From G963691835 sp963691835 (GTDB taxonomy: Bacteria; Pseudomonadota; Alphaproteobacteria; Thalassobaculales; Thalassobaculaceae), in the NCBI GenBank assembly GCA_963691835.1, contig OY829383.1, positions 4,340,001 to 4,404,000 on the forward strand: 64,000 bases of DNA. Reading direction: 5' to 3'. Positions 25,059 through 33,913 of this stretch are shown one piece after another. The first letter of the stretch is position 1; each line of letters opens with the position of its first letter. Both the position numbers and the translations under genes were made by a program. Under the pieces are notes generated by a model. It worked only from the letters and a program-made list of their open reading frames with translations, was not told the origin of the DNA and ran no database searches.

Positions 25059-26177
25059 CTAAGCGCCAAGGACGGATTCGGGCGGGGTGTAGTCCATGCC
25101 GTGCGCCTCGGCGACGGCTTTGTAGGTCACCCGGCCCCGATGCACGTTCAGCCCCTGGAGAAAGTGCGGATCCTCATAAAGCGCCCGGTCCAGCCCCTTG
25201 TTCACCAAGGCCAGCGTGAACGGCAGCGTCGCGTTGTTAAGCGCGAATGTCGACGTCCGGGCAACACCGCCCGGCATGTTGGCCACACAGTAGTGGATGA
25301 CCTCTTCCTCCACATAGGTCGGGTCGGCATGGGTGGTCGCCCTGGAGGTCTCGAAGCAGCCGCCCTGATCAATCGCCACATCAACGAGGACGGAACCCCG
25401 CCGCATGCCTTTCACCATCTCGCGGCTCACAAGACGGGGGGCGGCGGCGCCCGGCACCAGCACTGCGCCGATCACAAGATCCGCGTTCGCCACATACTGT
25501 TCGATGGCGTCCATGGTCGAGTAGATCGTGTTGAGAATTGGCCCGAACTGGAGATCCAGCGCGTAGAGCCGCTCCAACGAGATGTCGATGACGGTGACCT
25601 TGGCCTCAAGGCCCATGGCCATCCGGGCGGCGTTCGTGCCGACCACGCCGCCACCAACAATCAGTACGTTCGCGGCGGCCACGCCCGGGACACCGCCAAG
25701 CAGCAGGCCCGAGCCGCCTTGCGCCTTCTCAAGACAATGGGCGCCCGCCTGGATCGACATGCGGCCGGCCACCTCGCTCATGGGCGCCAGAAGCGGAAGC
25801 CCGCCGTGGGCATTGGTCACCGTTTCATAGGCGACCGCGATACATCCACTCTCGACCAGGCCTTCAGTCTGCGCCAGATCCGGGGCGAGATGCAGGTAGG
25901 TGAAGAGGATCTGCCCTTCCCGCAGCATCTTGATCTCGGAGGCTTGCGGCTCCTTGACCTTCACGATCATGTCGGCGGTGGCGAATACTTCCCCCGCGGT
26001 ATCGACGATCCGGGCACCGGCGGCCACGTAATCCGCATCGTCGAGACCGATGCCGTAGCCGGCATGGGTTTCGACGAGGACGTCATGCCCCCGGTGAACC
26101 AACTCCCGCACGCCGGCCGGAACCAGTCCGACCCTGTACTCGTGATTCTTGATTTCTTTCGGCACGCCGATCCGCAT
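25059..26177 (-). CDS. ald: Alanine dehydrogenase
   Basis: 372 residues from ATG giving MRIGVPKEIKNHEYRVGLVPAG, preceded by GGGAG. The N-terminal signature, the catalytic lysine/histidine region VKVKEPQASEI and LFTYLHLAPD, and the NAD-binding GGGVVGTNAARMAMGL are all present. It interconverts alanine and pyruvate with NAD. It follows the AceE-like gene on the same strand after 93 bases, consistent with joint use of alanine-derived pyruvate. Confidence 0.98.
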   Translation of the reverse strand: MRIGVPKEIKNHEYRVGLVPAGVRELVHRGHDVLVETHAGYGIGLDDADYVAAGARIVDTAGEVFATADMIVKVKEPQASEIKMLREGQILFTYLHLAPDLAQTEGLVESGCIAVAYETVTNAHGGLPLLAPMSEVAGRMSIQAGAHCLEKAQGGSGLLLGGVPGVAAANVLIVGGGVVGTNAARMAMGLEAKVTVIDISLERLYALDLQFGPILNTIYSTMDAIEQYVANADLVIGAVLVPGAAAPRLVSREMVKGMRRGSVLVDVAIDQGGCFETSRATTHADPTYVEEEVIHYCVANMPGGVARTSTFALNNATLPFTLALVNKGLDRALYEDPHFLQGLNVHRGRVTYKAVAEAHGMDYTPPESVLGA

Positions 26178-26270
26178 AAGCACACTCCCACGGGATGAGA
26201 AACGCCCCCACTCCTTGACTATGGGGGACCTTGGAGCGGCTTAAAAGAGATAGACGGCAACTATTGAGAC

Positions 26271-28637
26271 TCAACTCCGCGCGGCATCCACACAGGCTCG
26301 TGCGGCCATGTCGACGATGGCATCCGCGTTGAGGCCATAGGCCTCGAACAGGTCCGGAATGTCGCCCGACTGACCGAATCCGGTCACCCCGAGCGGGTAC
26401 ACCCGCCGCCCCGTCGCCGACCCAAGCCAAGAGAGCCCGCCCGGATGACCGTCCTGTACGGCAACAAGTCCCGCGCGCTTCGGGAGCATCTCCATCAAAC
26501 CATCCACATGCGCGGGTCTGCCGTCTCTCAAAGCGGCCTGCCAGTCGGTGAACAGCCGGTCCGACGAGGTGACGGAGAGAATGCCGACATCCGTCATGTC
26601 TTCCGACAGTATCTCTGCCGCCTCCATCACCTCCGGCGCCATGGCACCCGAGAACATGAGGGCGACATCGGAGTCCGGCCCCGGTTCCCGCAGCCAATAG
26701 GCCCCGGCCACGACCGCGGCCCTCTGATCCTCCGTCAGCGTCCGGTCCGGCTGCTCCAAACCCCGTGTCGACAGGCGCAGATAGAGGGAGCCGCCGTCGT
26801 CTTCCTGCATGTAGCCGAAGCCCCACCGCATGATCTCGGCGAGCTCATCCACATACGCCGGCTCAAACGTCACAAGGCCCGGCTGCCCCATACCGACGAG
26901 CGGCGTGGAGATCGACTGGTGGGCGCCGCCTTCCGGGGCCAAGGTCAGACCGGACGGCGTCGCCACCACCATGAACCGCGCGCCCTGATAGCAGGCGTAA
27001 TTGAGGGCATCGAGCCCCCGCGCGATGAACGGATCATAGAGGGTTCCAACGGGCAGCAGCCGCGTGCCGAACAGCGGCCCGGACAGGCCAAGCGCCGCCA
27101 ACATGATGAAGAGATTGTTCTCGGCAATCCCAAGCTCAAAATGCTGACCGCCGCCGTGCCGCATCCACTTCTGGGCGGAGGCCACATGCTCTTCCCGAAA
27201 AACGTCGTTCCGCACATCGAGGCTGAAGATACCGCGCTGGTTCACCCACGGACCGAGATTGGTGGATACCGTTACGTCCGGCGAAGTCGTCACGATACGA
27301 CTCGCCAGGGCGGAGTTACCCCGGCTCAATTCATGCAGCACCTGACCGAAGGACGCCTGGGTCGACGTCTTCTCCGAGCGTCTCGGCGCGATGCTGTCGG
27401 GAACGTCAATCTTCTCCGACTCATATACCCGGCTGCCGCCCTGATTGAATGAGGCGCCGGAAACCCAGGAGCGGACCTCGTCAGCGTCAACATTCAAGTG
27501 GGCGAAGGGATTCCATTCATCCCCTTCCGGCACCCCGAGGGACGTCTTCCACTGTTCCATCTGATCGGGGGTCATCAGGCCGGCGTGGTTGTCCTTGTGC
27601 CCCGCCAACGGTGTGCCCCAGCCTTTGATCGTATACGCGATGAAGCAGTGGGGCGCGTCGGAGTTCACGCCGTCGAATGCCTCCAGGACCGCTTCCATGT
27701 CGTGGCCGGCGAGATTGGTCATCAGCCGATGAAGGGCGGGATCGTCGTGTTCGTCCAAAATGGCCTTGATACCAGCGGTCCCTGCGAGATCGTCGCGCAA
27801 CCGCTCCCGCCAGACGCCGGGTTCTCCCGCCTGACCCTTGAAGGTCAATGCGGAGTAGAGATCGTTCGGGCAGTCATCGATCCACTGACGAAGCGCGTCG
27901 CCGCCCCGCTGCTCAAACACACGCTCCAGGAGCTTGCCGTATTTGAGCATGACGACGTTCCAGTCGACCGTCCCGAAGAACTGGCGAATCTTCTGAAACA
28001 GACCATCGGACACAACGCCGTCGAGGCTCTGGCGGTTGTAGTCGATGATCCACCAGAGGTTCCGGACGTCGTACTTCCACCCCTCCAGCATGGCCTCGTA
28101 GATGTTGCCCTCGTCGAGCTCCGCGTCTCCAAGGATCGCGACCATTCGTCCGGCGTCTTCGGCATGACGATCCGGATCCTGGATGAGGTTATGGAGGCGG
28201 ACATAGTCCTGAACCATCGAGGAGAAGAGCGTCATGGCCACGCCAAGACCGACAGACCCTGTCGAGAAGTCCACCTCGTCCGCATCCTTGGTCCGCGACG
28301 GATACGACTGTGCCCCGCCAAAGGCCCGGAAACGCTCCAATGCGTCCTGGCTTTGACGGCCCATCATGTATTGGATCGAGTGAAAGACCGGCGAGGCGTG
28401 CGGCTTGACCGCGATCCGGTCCTGAGGCCGCAGGATGTCGAAGTAGAGAGCGGTCATCAGCGTCGTGATCGACGCGCAGGACGCCTGGTGGCCACCAACC
28501 TTCAAGCCATCCCGCGAGGGCCGGACATTGTTCGCGTTGTGGATGGTCCACATGGCGAGCCAGAGGACTTTCCGCTCCAGCTCCTTCAACATAGACAGGC
28601 GATCGGGCGCACCCGCGCTAATGTGGCTCTCCGGCAT
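26271..28637 (-). CDS. Homodimeric-type pyruvate dehydrogenase E1 (AceE-like transketolase-family enzyme)
   Basis: 788 residues from MPESHISAGAPDRL, shorter than E. coli AceE (887). The thiamine-diphosphate motif is in ILGDAELDEGNIYEAMLEG ending WIIDYNRQSLDG, and the substrate-channel region KPHASPVFHSIQYMMG and GGHQASCASI match the COG2609 E1 family. It decarboxylates pyruvate or another 2-oxo acid. No E2 acyltransferase or E3 dehydrogenase gene lies nearby, and the usual C-terminal extension is shorter. Such stand-alone E1-like genes are common in alphaproteobacteria, often labelled transketolase; the true substrate is not proven. Confidence 0.85.
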   Translation of the reverse strand: MPESHISAGAPDRLSMLKELERKVLWLAMWTIHNANNVRPSRDGLKVGGHQASCASITTLMTALYFDILRPQDRIAVKPHASPVFHSIQYMMGRQSQDALERFRAFGGAQSYPSRTKDADEVDFSTGSVGLGVAMTLFSSMVQDYVRLHNLIQDPDRHAEDAGRMVAILGDAELDEGNIYEAMLEGWKYDVRNLWWIIDYNRQSLDGVVSDGLFQKIRQFFGTVDWNVVMLKYGKLLERVFEQRGGDALRQWIDDCPNDLYSALTFKGQAGEPGVWRERLRDDLAGTAGIKAILDEHDDPALHRLMTNLAGHDMEAVLEAFDGVNSDAPHCFIAYTIKGWGTPLAGHKDNHAGLMTPDQMEQWKTSLGVPEGDEWNPFAHLNVDADEVRSWVSGASFNQGGSRVYESEKIDVPDSIAPRRSEKTSTQASFGQVLHELSRGNSALASRIVTTSPDVTVSTNLGPWVNQRGIFSLDVRNDVFREEHVASAQKWMRHGGGQHFELGIAENNLFIMLAALGLSGPLFGTRLLPVGTLYDPFIARGLDALNYACYQGARFMVVATPSGLTLAPEGGAHQSISTPLVGMGQPGLVTFEPAYVDELAEIMRWGFGYMQEDDGGSLYLRLSTRGLEQPDRTLTEDQRAAVVAGAYWLREPGPDSDVALMFSGAMAPEVMEAAEILSEDMTDVGILSVTSSDRLFTDWQAALRDGRPAHVDGLMEMLPKRAGLVAVQDGHPGGLSWLGSATGRRVYPLGVTGFGQSGDIPDLFEAYGLNADAIVDMAARACVDAARS

Positions 28638-28670
28638 GATCGGTCTCCACCGTGATGACGGGCCGATCAT

Positions 28671-28686
28671 CGCGTCCCGGGACGCG
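28671..28686. promoter_or_regulatory. 16-bp perfect palindrome upstream of the AceE-like gene
   Basis: CGCGTCCC followed by GGGACGCG, no spacer, 34 bases before the AceE-like start and 12 bases past the ureG stop. It could be an operator for the AceE-like gene or the stem of a short ureG terminator; there is no T-run, so the operator reading is slightly favoured. Confidence 0.35.
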
Positions 28687-28697
28687 CCTGTCGACCG

Positions 28698-29369
28698 TCA
28701 GATCGTACCCACTGTCGGGACCAGCCCACCTTCCCGTTCGATGAAGGCAGCGATCTCCGCCACCCCCTTACCGTCCTTCAGATTGGTGAAGATGAACGGC
28801 CGGTCGCCGCGCATCTTCTTGGCATCTCGGTCCATCACCTCAAGACTGGCGCCAACCATGGGTGCCAGGTCGATCTTATTGATAATCAACAGATCCGACC
28901 GGGTGATGCCAGGCCCGCCCTTCCTTGGAATCTTGTCACCCGCCGACACGTCGATGACGTAGAGCGTGAGATCCGCCAGCTCCGGGCTGAAGGTTGCGGC
29001 CAAGTTGTCGCCGCCGGACTCGATCAGGCAAAGCCCCGCCTTCGGGAACAGCTTCGACATGCGGTCAACGGCGGCCAGGTTGATGGAGGCATCTTCCCGA
29101 ATCGCGGTGTGGGGGCATCCGCCCGTCTCCACGCCCATGATCCTTTCAGCAGGCAAGGCACCGGTGCGGGTCAGGATCTCCTGATCCTCGTGGGTGTAGA
29201 TGTCGTTGGTGATGACCACGATGTCGTGACGCGGGCTCATCTCCCGGCACAGACATTCCAGGAGCTTCGTCTTGCCGGAACCGACAGGGCCGCCGATGCC
29301 GACACGGAGCGGGCCATGGGCCGAAGGGCCGGGAACGGGGGTGGAAGCGGAGGAAACCTCGACGGTCAT
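28698..29369 (-). CDS. ureG: Urease accessory GTPase UreG
   Basis: 223 residues. P-loop GGPVGSGKTKLLE, the metal-binding CPH motif in GVETGGCPHTAIREDAS, Walker B ESGGDNLAATF and the NKID nucleotide-specificity motif (NKIDLAPMVG). It powers nickel insertion into apo-urease. Last gene of the urease operon; its start overlaps the ureF stop by four bases. Confidence 0.98.
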   Translation of the reverse strand: MTVEVSSASTPVPGPSAHGPLRVGIGGPVGSGKTKLLECLCREMSPRHDIVVITNDIYTHEDQEILTRTGALPAERIMGVETGGCPHTAIREDASINLAAVDRMSKLFPKAGLCLIESGGDNLAATFSPELADLTLYVIDVSAGDKIPRKGGPGITRSDLLIINKIDLAPMVGASLEVMDRDAKKMRGDRPFIFTNLKDGKGVAEIAAFIEREGGLVPTVGTI

Positions 29370-30049
29370 GAGCGGAAAAGCCTTGTGTTCTGGGTTTCGT
29401 GGGCGAGGACCAACAGATCAATCATCACGGACGCGGAGCCGATATCGTCTCGATCCGCATCCTCAAGATCCGTCGCCGTTCGGACGATAAGAGGTTCGAG
29501 GGATGCCGTCACGATCTGGCCGTCCGTTTGGCCGATGACACTGAGCCGGATCGCGGCGGAAACGGCGTTGGCCACGAAACCATGGAGAAACGCCATCATT
29601 GCATCCCGCCTCGGGATGGCATGCGCCGCCGCAGCGATACCAAGAGCAACGGGATAGGAAACGCGCTCCAGATCAAGCGCATCAGCAGCGGTATCCAGTA
29701 CAGGAGAGGGCCAACCGGTTCGGACTGTCTTCAGAAATGCCGCGCCTTGGCCCAGGCTTTCCAAAGCCAGCTCCGGCGCGCCGAAAAGGCTAGCCGACAC
29801 GTCGGCTGTCTCCGCAACTGCGGCCCAATCCCCGGCCTCGACCGCGCGGTGGGTGCTCGCCACGATAACGGCATCGTTCCGCGCCGAGCCATGCTCGACA
29901 GCCGCCGCGACCCAGGTTTCGAGGCTCTTGCGGTCCGTCACCAGCCCGCATTCCTCAGCCGCTTCCAGGCCGTGGCTGTAGGCAAAGGCGCCCACCGGAA
30001 AGGACGGTGAGACCCAGGCCAGGAGGTGCAGAAGTTTCTGATCAATCAT
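29366..30049 (-). CDS. ureF: Urease accessory protein UreF
   Basis: 227 residues from ATG giving MIDQKLLHLLAWVSPSFPVGAFAYSHGLE, the family signature. The open frame upstream only reads the His-rich tail of ureE out of frame and is not used. All-alpha scaffold that with UreD and UreG forms the activation complex. Overlaps ureE by eight bases and ureG by four. Confidence 0.96.
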   Translation of the reverse strand: MIDQKLLHLLAWVSPSFPVGAFAYSHGLEAAEECGLVTDRKSLETWVAAAVEHGSARNDAVIVASTHRAVEAGDWAAVAETADVSASLFGAPELALESLGQGAAFLKTVRTGWPSPVLDTAADALDLERVSYPVALGIAAAAHAIPRRDAMMAFLHGFVANAVSAAIRLSVIGQTDGQIVTASLEPLIVRTATDLEDADRDDIGSASVMIDLLVLAHETQNTRLFRS

Positions 30050-30569
30050 GGTGGTGGTGGTGACCATGGCTGTGTCCGTGGGAATGCCCATGGCCATGGC
30101 CGTGGTCGTGGTCATGCCCGTGGTCGTGGTCATGCCCGCCGCCTTCGTACGCCCCGCCTTCGGGCTGAAAAGGCGCATGGACGTCGATCACCGTACCGCC
30201 AAGGCCTTCAACCATCTTGGCAAGGACATGGTCGGGCCGGATCCGGATGGAACGCTCCGAGATCTGGGCGGGTACGTGCCGGTTACCCAAGTGCCAAGCG
30301 AGCCGAGCGAACAGCAAGGGATCGTCCGCCCGAACCTCGAGAAGGTCCTCCGGAGCGGCACGAACACCGATCCAGCCGCCCCCCTCAAGCGAGAGGCCGT
30401 CTCCCTCACCCATCGCGACGGCACGGTCGAGGTCGAGGAGCACCGGCTCTCCGCCGTCGGTTACAAGGCGGATGCGCCGGCGGTGCCGAGCGTCGAAATC
30501 GAGCGTGACCGTATCCGACGCGTCCCCCGGCCAGGCTCCCGCCGCTGCATGCAGAACCGCGCGGCGCAT
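30042..30569 (-). CDS. ureE: Urease accessory nickel chaperone UreE
   Basis: 175 residues. A peptide-binding-like N-terminal domain and a ferredoxin-like C-terminal domain (LARLAWHLGNRHVPAQI with the conserved central histidine) are followed by a His-rich tail, residues 146-175, with 17 histidines in 30 residues. The tail binds and stores Ni2+ for transfer to UreG. The start shares one base with the ureBC stop. Confidence 0.95.
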   Translation of the reverse strand: MRRAVLHAAAGAWPGDASDTVTLDFDARHRRRIRLVTDGGEPVLLDLDRAVAMGEGDGLSLEGGGWIGVRAAPEDLLEVRADDPLLFARLAWHLGNRHVPAQISERSIRIRPDHVLAKMVEGLGGTVIDVHAPFQPEGGAYEGGGHDHDHGHDHDHGHGHGHSHGHSHGHHHHHD

Positions 30570-32614
30570 CAGAACAGGAAGTACCGTTGCGCCATCGAGA
30601 GGACCTCGGCGGGCTCACACGTCAGCAACTTGCCGTCCGCCTTGACCTCATACGTCTCCGGGTCGACCTGGATGTCTGGCTGAAGCGCGTTCAGCTTCAT
30701 CGCCGCCTTGCCGATCCCACCCCTCGTGTTTGAAACCGCCACCGTCTCTTTTGCAACGCCCAGCGCACCACCTATCCCCGCCTCGTGCGCCGCACCGCTG
30801 ACGAAGGTGACGGCCGAAGCCGATGTCGAGCGGCCGAAGGCGCCGAACATGTCACGGTAGTGAACCGGCTGCGGCGTCGGGATGGAGGCGTTCGGGTCCC
30901 CCATGGCCGCCGATGCGATCGTCCCACCGACCAGCACCATGTCAGGCTTCACGCCAAAAATGGCCGGGGACCACAACACGAGATCGGCCCGTTTCCCGGT
31001 TTCGATGGACCCCACATGCGCGGACACGCCCTGGGCGATCGCCGGATTGATCGTGTACTTCGCGATATAGCGGCGAACCCGGAGGTTGTCGTTGTCTCCC
31101 GTCTCGCCATCCAGTGCGCCGAACTGCCGCTTCATCTTATCGGCGGTCTGCCAGGTGCGGATGACCACCTCACCTACCCGGCCCATGGCCTGACTGTCGG
31201 ACGCCATGATGGAGAACGCGCCGAGGTCGTGGAGAATATCCTCAGCCGCGATGGTTTCCTTGCGGATCCGGCTTTCGGCGAAGGCCACATCTTCGGGGAT
31301 GCGCGGATCCAGGTGGTGGCAGACCATCAGCATGTCGAGATGCTCATCCACCGTGTTGACCGTGAAGGGCCGCGTCGGGTTCGTGGACGACGGCAGAACG
31401 TTGGCCTCCCCACAGACCTTGATGATGTCCGGCGCGTGGCCGCCGCCGGCCCCCTCCGTATGGAAGGCGTGGATCGTCCGGCCCTTGAAGGCGGCGATGG
31501 AGTTCTCCACGAAACCGGACTCGTTGAGCGTGTCCGTATGGATCATCACCTGGATGTCCATGGCGTCGGCAACACCCAGGCAGCAGTCGATCGCGGCAGG
31601 GGTCGTGCCCCAGTCCTCGTGCAGTTTCAGCCCGCAAGCACCCGCCACGACCTGCTCTTCAAGTGCCGCGGGCATGGCCGCGTTGCCTTTGCCAAAGAAA
31701 CCAAGGTTCATCGGAAAGGCGTCGGCCGCCTGTATCATCCGGCCGATATGCCAGGGCCCTGGGGTGCATGTGGTTGCGTTGGTTCCAGTGGCGGGGCCGG
31801 TGCCGCCGCCCATCATCGTGGTCACACCCGAGGCCAAGGCCTCATCGATCTGCTGGGGGCAGATGTAGTGAATGTGAACATCCAGCCCCCCGGCGGTCAG
31901 AATCTTGCCCTCACCTGCGATCGCCTCGGTCCCGGGCCCGACGATGATATCCACGCCGGGCTGGACGTCCGGGTTTCCGGCCTTGCCAATCCCGACGATA
32001 CGTCCGTCCTTCAGGCCCACATCCGCCTTGATGATCCCAGTCCAATCGACGATCAGCGCATTGGTGATGACCGTATCGACCGCGCCGTCCGCCCGCGTCG
32101 TCTGCGCCTGCCCCATGCCATCGCGGATGACCTTGCCGCCGCCGAATTTCACCTCCTCGCCGTAGCTGGTGAAATCCTTCTCCACCTCGATGAAGAGCTC
32201 CGTATCGGCGAGGCGGACCTTGTCTCCGACGGTCGGGCCGAACATGCCCGCATAGGCCGCCCTCGACATGGTGGCCTTGGTATTGCTGCCGCCGCTGCTG
32301 GCGACCGCCCCGACGGGGCCCATCACCGCCTGATTGAAGCCGTAGACCGTTCGCGTCCCACCATAGGGGACAAGAGACACGTCCCGGGTCTGGCCCGGCT
32401 CAAACCGGACGGCCGTCCCAGCCGGTATGTCGAGCCGCTTGCCCTTCGCCGCCTCGCGATCGAAGTCGAGGCCCGGATTGGTTTCCGCGAAGTGATAGTG
32501 ACTGCCCACCTGAACCGGCCGGTCACCGGTGTTGGAGACAGTCAGGACAGTTCGGTCAGCACCTTGGTTAAGCTCGATCTCGCCGGAACCGGGGAGGATT
32601 TCACCTGGCTTCAT
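30569..32614 (-). CDS. ureBC: Fused urease subunits beta and alpha (UreB-UreC)
   Basis: 681 residues in one uninterrupted frame. Residues 1-98 are UreB (MKPGEILPGSGEIELN, GSHYHFAETN, ending VYGFNQAVMG). A 17-residue linker rich in Gly, Ser and Ala follows, then UreC from M116 (MSRAAYAGMFGPTVGDKVRLADTEL). The active site is complete: HIHY metal pair, carbamylated lysine K330 in GLKLHEDW, nickel histidines in HTDTLNE and HTEGAGGGHAPD, the flap cysteine C432 in MVCHHLD, and the nickel aspartate in ASDSQAMG. UreA remains separate. The in-frame M116 has no ribosome binding site, so separate UreC synthesis is unlikely. Most bacteria encode UreB and UreC as separate proteins. Confidence 0.97.
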   Translation of the reverse strand: MKPGEILPGSGEIELNQGADRTVLTVSNTGDRPVQVGSHYHFAETNPGLDFDREAAKGKRLDIPAGTAVRFEPGQTRDVSLVPYGGTRTVYGFNQAVMGPVGAVASSGGSNTKATMSRAAYAGMFGPTVGDKVRLADTELFIEVEKDFTSYGEEVKFGGGKVIRDGMGQAQTTRADGAVDTVITNALIVDWTGIIKADVGLKDGRIVGIGKAGNPDVQPGVDIIVGPGTEAIAGEGKILTAGGLDVHIHYICPQQIDEALASGVTTMMGGGTGPATGTNATTCTPGPWHIGRMIQAADAFPMNLGFFGKGNAAMPAALEEQVVAGACGLKLHEDWGTTPAAIDCCLGVADAMDIQVMIHTDTLNESGFVENSIAAFKGRTIHAFHTEGAGGGHAPDIIKVCGEANVLPSSTNPTRPFTVNTVDEHLDMLMVCHHLDPRIPEDVAFAESRIRKETIAAEDILHDLGAFSIMASDSQAMGRVGEVVIRTWQTADKMKRQFGALDGETGDNDNLRVRRYIAKYTINPAIAQGVSAHVGSIETGKRADLVLWSPAIFGVKPDMVLVGGTIASAAMGDPNASIPTPQPVHYRDMFGAFGRSTSASAVTFVSGAAHEAGIGGALGVAKETVAVSNTRGGIGKAAMKLNALQPDIQVDPETYEVKADGKLLTCEPAEVLSMAQRYFLF

Positions 32615-32628
32615 GGGTCCGTCCTCCC

Positions 32629-32931
32629 TCAGCGAATGGGGTCGTGGACGGTGACCAACTTGGTCCCGTCGGGAAAGGTGGCTTCGACCTGAACTTCGTG
32701 GATCATCTCGGCGATCCCGTCCATCACCTGATCCTTACTGATGACCGTGGCACCCGCCTGCATCAGATCAGCGACGCTGCGCCCGTCGCGCGCGCCCTCG
32801 ACCACATAATCCGTGATCAAGGCGATGGCCTCAGGGTAGTTCAGCTTGACCCCGCGCTCCAGGCGCCGGCGGGCGACCATGGCCGCGACCGACACCAGCA
32901 GTTTGTCCTTTTCCCGAGGGCTCAGATTCAT
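32629..32931 (-). CDS. ureA: Urease subunit gamma
   Basis: 100 residues from ATG giving MNLSPREKDKLLVSVAAMVARRR, the standard UreA N-terminus, with KLNYPEAIALITDYV and the conserved C-terminal VEATFPDGTKLVTVHDPI. Small structural subunit of urease. Separated from ureBC by 14 bases containing GGAGG, and from ureD by 84 bases. Confidence 0.98.
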   Translation of the reverse strand: MNLSPREKDKLLVSVAAMVARRRLERGVKLNYPEAIALITDYVVEGARDGRSVADLMQAGATVISKDQVMDGIAEMIHEVQVEATFPDGTKLVTVHDPIR

Positions 32932-33015
32932 CGCCGCCGTCTCCCTGCCGTTTAGCCGGAGCGTGACGCCGATTGCCGAGTTTGTCGAGAATTCAAACGC
33001 TTGCACAATTTATGG

Positions 33016-33894
33016 TCAGATGGACCAAATCTTGGGCATGCGGTTCGGATGTCCTAAAGCCGTCGATCGAACGAGCGACCAAACGCTTCCAAAGGACTTT
33101 CGGACGGCTGCCGCGTCTTGGCCGACCCAGCGAACGACCAGCGGTCCAGACTCGAATGTCGCCGCAGCGCCGAGGCAATCCGTGTCTCTGGTTCCGGGCA
33201 GACGAGTTCGTATCTCTTCCAGGAGACCGGGAGAGTACTCACCGACCCATACGAGCAGGCCGGTCGCCGTCGCGGCGTTCAAGGTCGATGAGGCCCCCAA
33301 AGAGGCTTCCAGGTCCCCAGCAAGCCGGAACGCATCCGTCCAGAGGCGCTGACCGTCTCGTCGGATATCAACACGGTCGCTGAGAGCCCCCTGCTTCAGG
33401 CTTTCGCCCATGGAGGTCCGCCCGAAGTAGAGGATCTCCCCAAAAAGCAGAGCGGAGCCGGGGTTCAGATCAATCGTCGTTCGCCGGTCGAGCTTGGCGC
33501 CATCGAACAGGATCGTGCCTTGCGGCAGAAACTCGAGGGCTCCGCCAGCCCCGACAGTCAGCGCCACATCCAGCGACGCTGTTGAGCCATCGGACCGGTA
33601 AACCTTCTCCGCCGCCTGTCCCGTTACCAGGGCTGAGCCAGCCGGGGGTACCCGCACATCGATCCCAACATGGTCGCCACCCGCGATCCCACCCGCGATG
33701 TTCGCGATCACGGCGGTCGGTGGCTCACCGGGCTCAGGATACGGCCGGAAGAAGCGCGTCGGCGCCTCTTGCCTCAGGACATCCGGACGACCGTCGGGAC
33801 GGCCGATCTCAAGCGCGCTGTTCGACCTATAGCGCTGGATTCTCGGAGGACGCTCTCCTGTACCGACGGAAGCCTCTTTCTCCGTGACCGACAT
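33016..33894 (-). CDS. ureD: Urease accessory protein UreD
   Basis: 292 residues. UreD signatures include RFFRPYPEPGEPPTAVI, NIAGGIAGGDHVGIDV, TGQAAEKVYRSDG and LLFGEILYFGRTSMGE. Forms the UreD-UreF-UreG complex on apo-urease. First gene of the urease operon; rhlE ends only 19 bases upstream on the same strand. Confidence 0.97.
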   Translation of the reverse strand: MSVTEKEASVGTGERPPRIQRYRSNSALEIGRPDGRPDVLRQEAPTRFFRPYPEPGEPPTAVIANIAGGIAGGDHVGIDVRVPPAGSALVTGQAAEKVYRSDGSTASLDVALTVGAGGALEFLPQGTILFDGAKLDRRTTIDLNPGSALLFGEILYFGRTSMGESLKQGALSDRVDIRRDGQRLWTDAFRLAGDLEASLGASSTLNAATATGLLVWVGEYSPGLLEEIRTRLPGTRDTDCLGAAATFESGPLVVRWVGQDAAAVRKSFGSVWSLVRSTALGHPNRMPKIWSI

Positions 33895-33913
33895 TGAGAG
33901 CGCTCAGCCTTGA

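Noticed and set aside
27498..28655. 385-codon plus-strand open frame opposite the AceE-like gene
   Set aside because: Shadow of the AceE-like gene; no recognisable domain or start signal.
30050..30178. Extended N-terminus of UreF
   Set aside because: Reads the ureE His-rich tail out of frame as a Thr/Met-rich stretch; the conserved UreF N-terminus begins at the ATG at 30049.
32240..32290. Separate ureC start at internal methionine M116
   Set aside because: No ribosome binding site precedes it and there is no stop upstream in frame, so the fused product is the simple reading.
30785..32692. 635-codon plus-strand open frame opposite ureBC
   Set aside because: Antisense of the urease alpha subunit, which has complete active-site residues on the minus strand.
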